Source: a candidate division FCPU426 bacterium
GTDB taxonomy: Bacteria > Oederibacteriota > PGYV01 > Palsa-1178
Reading direction: 5' to 3'
DNA: 6,382 bases
NCBI GenBank assembly: GCA_003167475.1
Contig: PMTB01000083.1
Coordinates: forward strand, 1 to 6,382
Shown here piece by piece: positions 6,034 through 6,382 of the stretch. Made by a program: the position numbers and the translations under genes. The first letter of the stretch is position 1. Each line of letters opens with the position of its first letter. Under the pieces are notes generated by a model that ran no database searches, had not been told where the DNA came from, and saw only the letters and a program-made list of their open reading frames with translations.

Positions 6034-6076
6034 ATTGACCAATTTGCAGAAATAAATGATGTAATAATGACCATTA
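6034..6076 (+). promoter_or_regulatory. candidate upstream activator sites for glnN (two related dyads)
   Basis: ATTGACCAAT (6034-6043) and TAATGACCATTA (6065-6076) are both perfect dyads around a central AC and share the pattern ATnGACCnAT. Their centres are 32 bp apart, about three helical turns. Relative to the predicted sigma-54 start near 6141 they lie at about -102 and -70, near where enhancer-binding proteins usually bind. The Fis-type domain of the divergent activator is the likely ligand, by inference. Confidence 0.45.
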
Positions 6077-6114
6077 CTACCAAATAAGCGCTATATTTTT
6101 AAAGCATAAATAAA

Positions 6115-6130
6115 TGGTATGATTTTTGCT
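6115..6130 (+). promoter_or_regulatory. sigma-54 (-24/-12) promoter of glnN
   Basis: TGGTATGATTTTTGCT matches the RpoN consensus TGGCACG-N4-TTGCW: the invariant GG (6116-6117) and GC (6128-6129) are at exactly the right distance, and the -12 element TTGCT is perfect. The two deviations are transitions (C to T) in the -24 element. Predicted start is about 6141. The neighbouring gene on the other side encodes a sigma-54 activator, which strengthens the call. The same bases include TGGTATGAT, an extended -10-like string, but no -35 accompanies it. Confidence 0.75.
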
Positions 6131-6147
6131 TGTTTTCAGTACAAAAT

Positions 6148-6251
6148 GCCGAAAGGCTACAGAGGATAATGAGTCGGATCATTACGAAGTTGAAGGGACT
6201 TCCACCGTTCTATACTCATATCCCCTAAAAAATCGAGGAGGATATATTGTT
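6148..6251 (+). promoter_or_regulatory. structured 5' leader of glnN with possible ribosome-site switch
   Basis: The leader begins with a GCC-GAAA-GGC mini-hairpin (6148-6157). A long stem follows: GGATAATGAGT (6164-6174) pairs with ACTCATATCC (6214-6223), 10 pairs with one bulged A. Inside it are CGG/CCG (6175-6177 with 6205-6207) and GAAGT/ACTTC (6186-6190 with 6198-6202). ATATCC (6218-6223) can instead pair with GGATAT (6240-6245), which includes the end of the ribosome site AGGAGG (6236-6241). GAGGATA occurs at both 6162-6168 and 6238-6244. The two folds are mutually exclusive. It does not show the conserved order of the known glnA (glutamine) riboswitch as far as I can judge. Pairings are seen; switching is inferred. 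Confidence 0.45.
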
Positions 6252-6382
6252 ATGGAAAAGAAAGATGCATGCGTAGCAGAGATCTTCGGAATCAATGTTT
6301 TCAGCGACAAAGTAATGAAGGAAAGGCTCCCAAAGGCTACCTACAAGGCGTTCAAGAAGTCCATTGACGATGGCAAGCAGCT
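6252..6382 (+). CDS. glnN: glutamine synthetase type III, N-terminus (cut by right edge)
   Basis: The 43 visible residues (MEKKDACVAEIFGINVFSDK, then VMKERLPKATYKAFKKSIDDGKQ) match the distinctive start of glutamine synthetase III, where F-G-x-x-V-F-x-D-x-V-M-x-E-R-L-P-K-x-x-Y-K is characteristic. The full enzyme is usually about 700 residues; it makes glutamine from glutamate, ammonia and ATP in the cytoplasm. The catalytic region is outside the window. AGGAGG (6236-6241) lies 10 bases before the ATG. The gene has a sigma-54 promoter, candidate activator sites and a folded leader, and is divergent from a GAF-type sigma-54 activator, all fitting nitrogen-responsive control. It could conceivably be a fragment, but the reading frame is open to the edge. 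Confidence 0.88.
   Translation, partial: MEKKDACVAEIFGINVFSDKVMKERLPKATYKAFKKSIDDGKQ

Noticed and set aside
6035..6067. TTGACC with TAATAA as a sigma-70 promoter for glnN
   Set aside because: The spacer would be 21 bases, too long; the sigma-54 site downstream fits much better.
6148..6230. Known glnA (glutamine) riboswitch in front of glnN
   Set aside because: Short similar strings (CGTTC, GAAG) are present but not in the order or context I recall for that family; kept as an unassigned structured leader.

Overview
The window reads as chromosomal DNA of a Gram-negative bacterium, probably an anaerobe from a poorly cultured lineage. The support is a PorV/PorQ-type outer-membrane beta-barrel protein ending in Phe, a sigma-54 (RpoN) enhancer-binding protein, a cysteine-rich two-CW protein, and the start of a type III glutamine synthetase. 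The lineage guess is inference only. Genes are compact, most have strong GGAGG-type ribosome sites, and several have near-consensus sigma-70 promoters.

Left part (1-1401, minus strand): a response regulator that runs off the left edge, with its own promoter, and upstream of it a PorV/PorQ-like outer-membrane protein with its own promoter. Divergent from the latter (1533-1994, plus strand) is a two-gene mini-operon: a 70-residue helix-turn-helix protein and an overlapping 62-residue protein of unknown function. It is driven by an almost perfect extended -10 promoter that seems to give a leaderless mRNA and contains three TGCTATA repeats exactly 10 bp apart. A 32-bp perfect hairpin closes it and probably also stops the convergent two-CW gene (2039-2338, minus).

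Right part (2514-5915, minus strand): an apparent operon, in transcription order a tandem-GAF sigma-54 activator with a TTG start, a STAS-domain protein, and a membrane-anchored coiled-coil protein of unknown function. Divergent from the activator, across 336 bp, starts glutamine synthetase III (glnN, cut by the right edge). The intergenic region holds a sigma-70 promoter for the activator operon, a -24/-12 sigma-54 promoter pointing into glnN, several copies of a dyad related to ATTGACCAAT, and a structured 5' leader in front of glnN.

The most interesting unit is this divergent module. A sigma-54 activator with two small-molecule-sensing domains and no receiver domain sits back to back with a nitrogen-assimilation gene that carries a sigma-54 promoter. 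The same decamer, ATTGACCAAT, recurs exactly at the start codon of the STAS gene inside the activator operon. The glnN leader contains a decoy copy of the ribosome-site sequence (GAGGATA) and can be drawn in two mutually exclusive folds. Together these suggest a local circuit for glutamine synthesis. The protein families and promoter matches are seen directly; the regulatory wiring is inferred.
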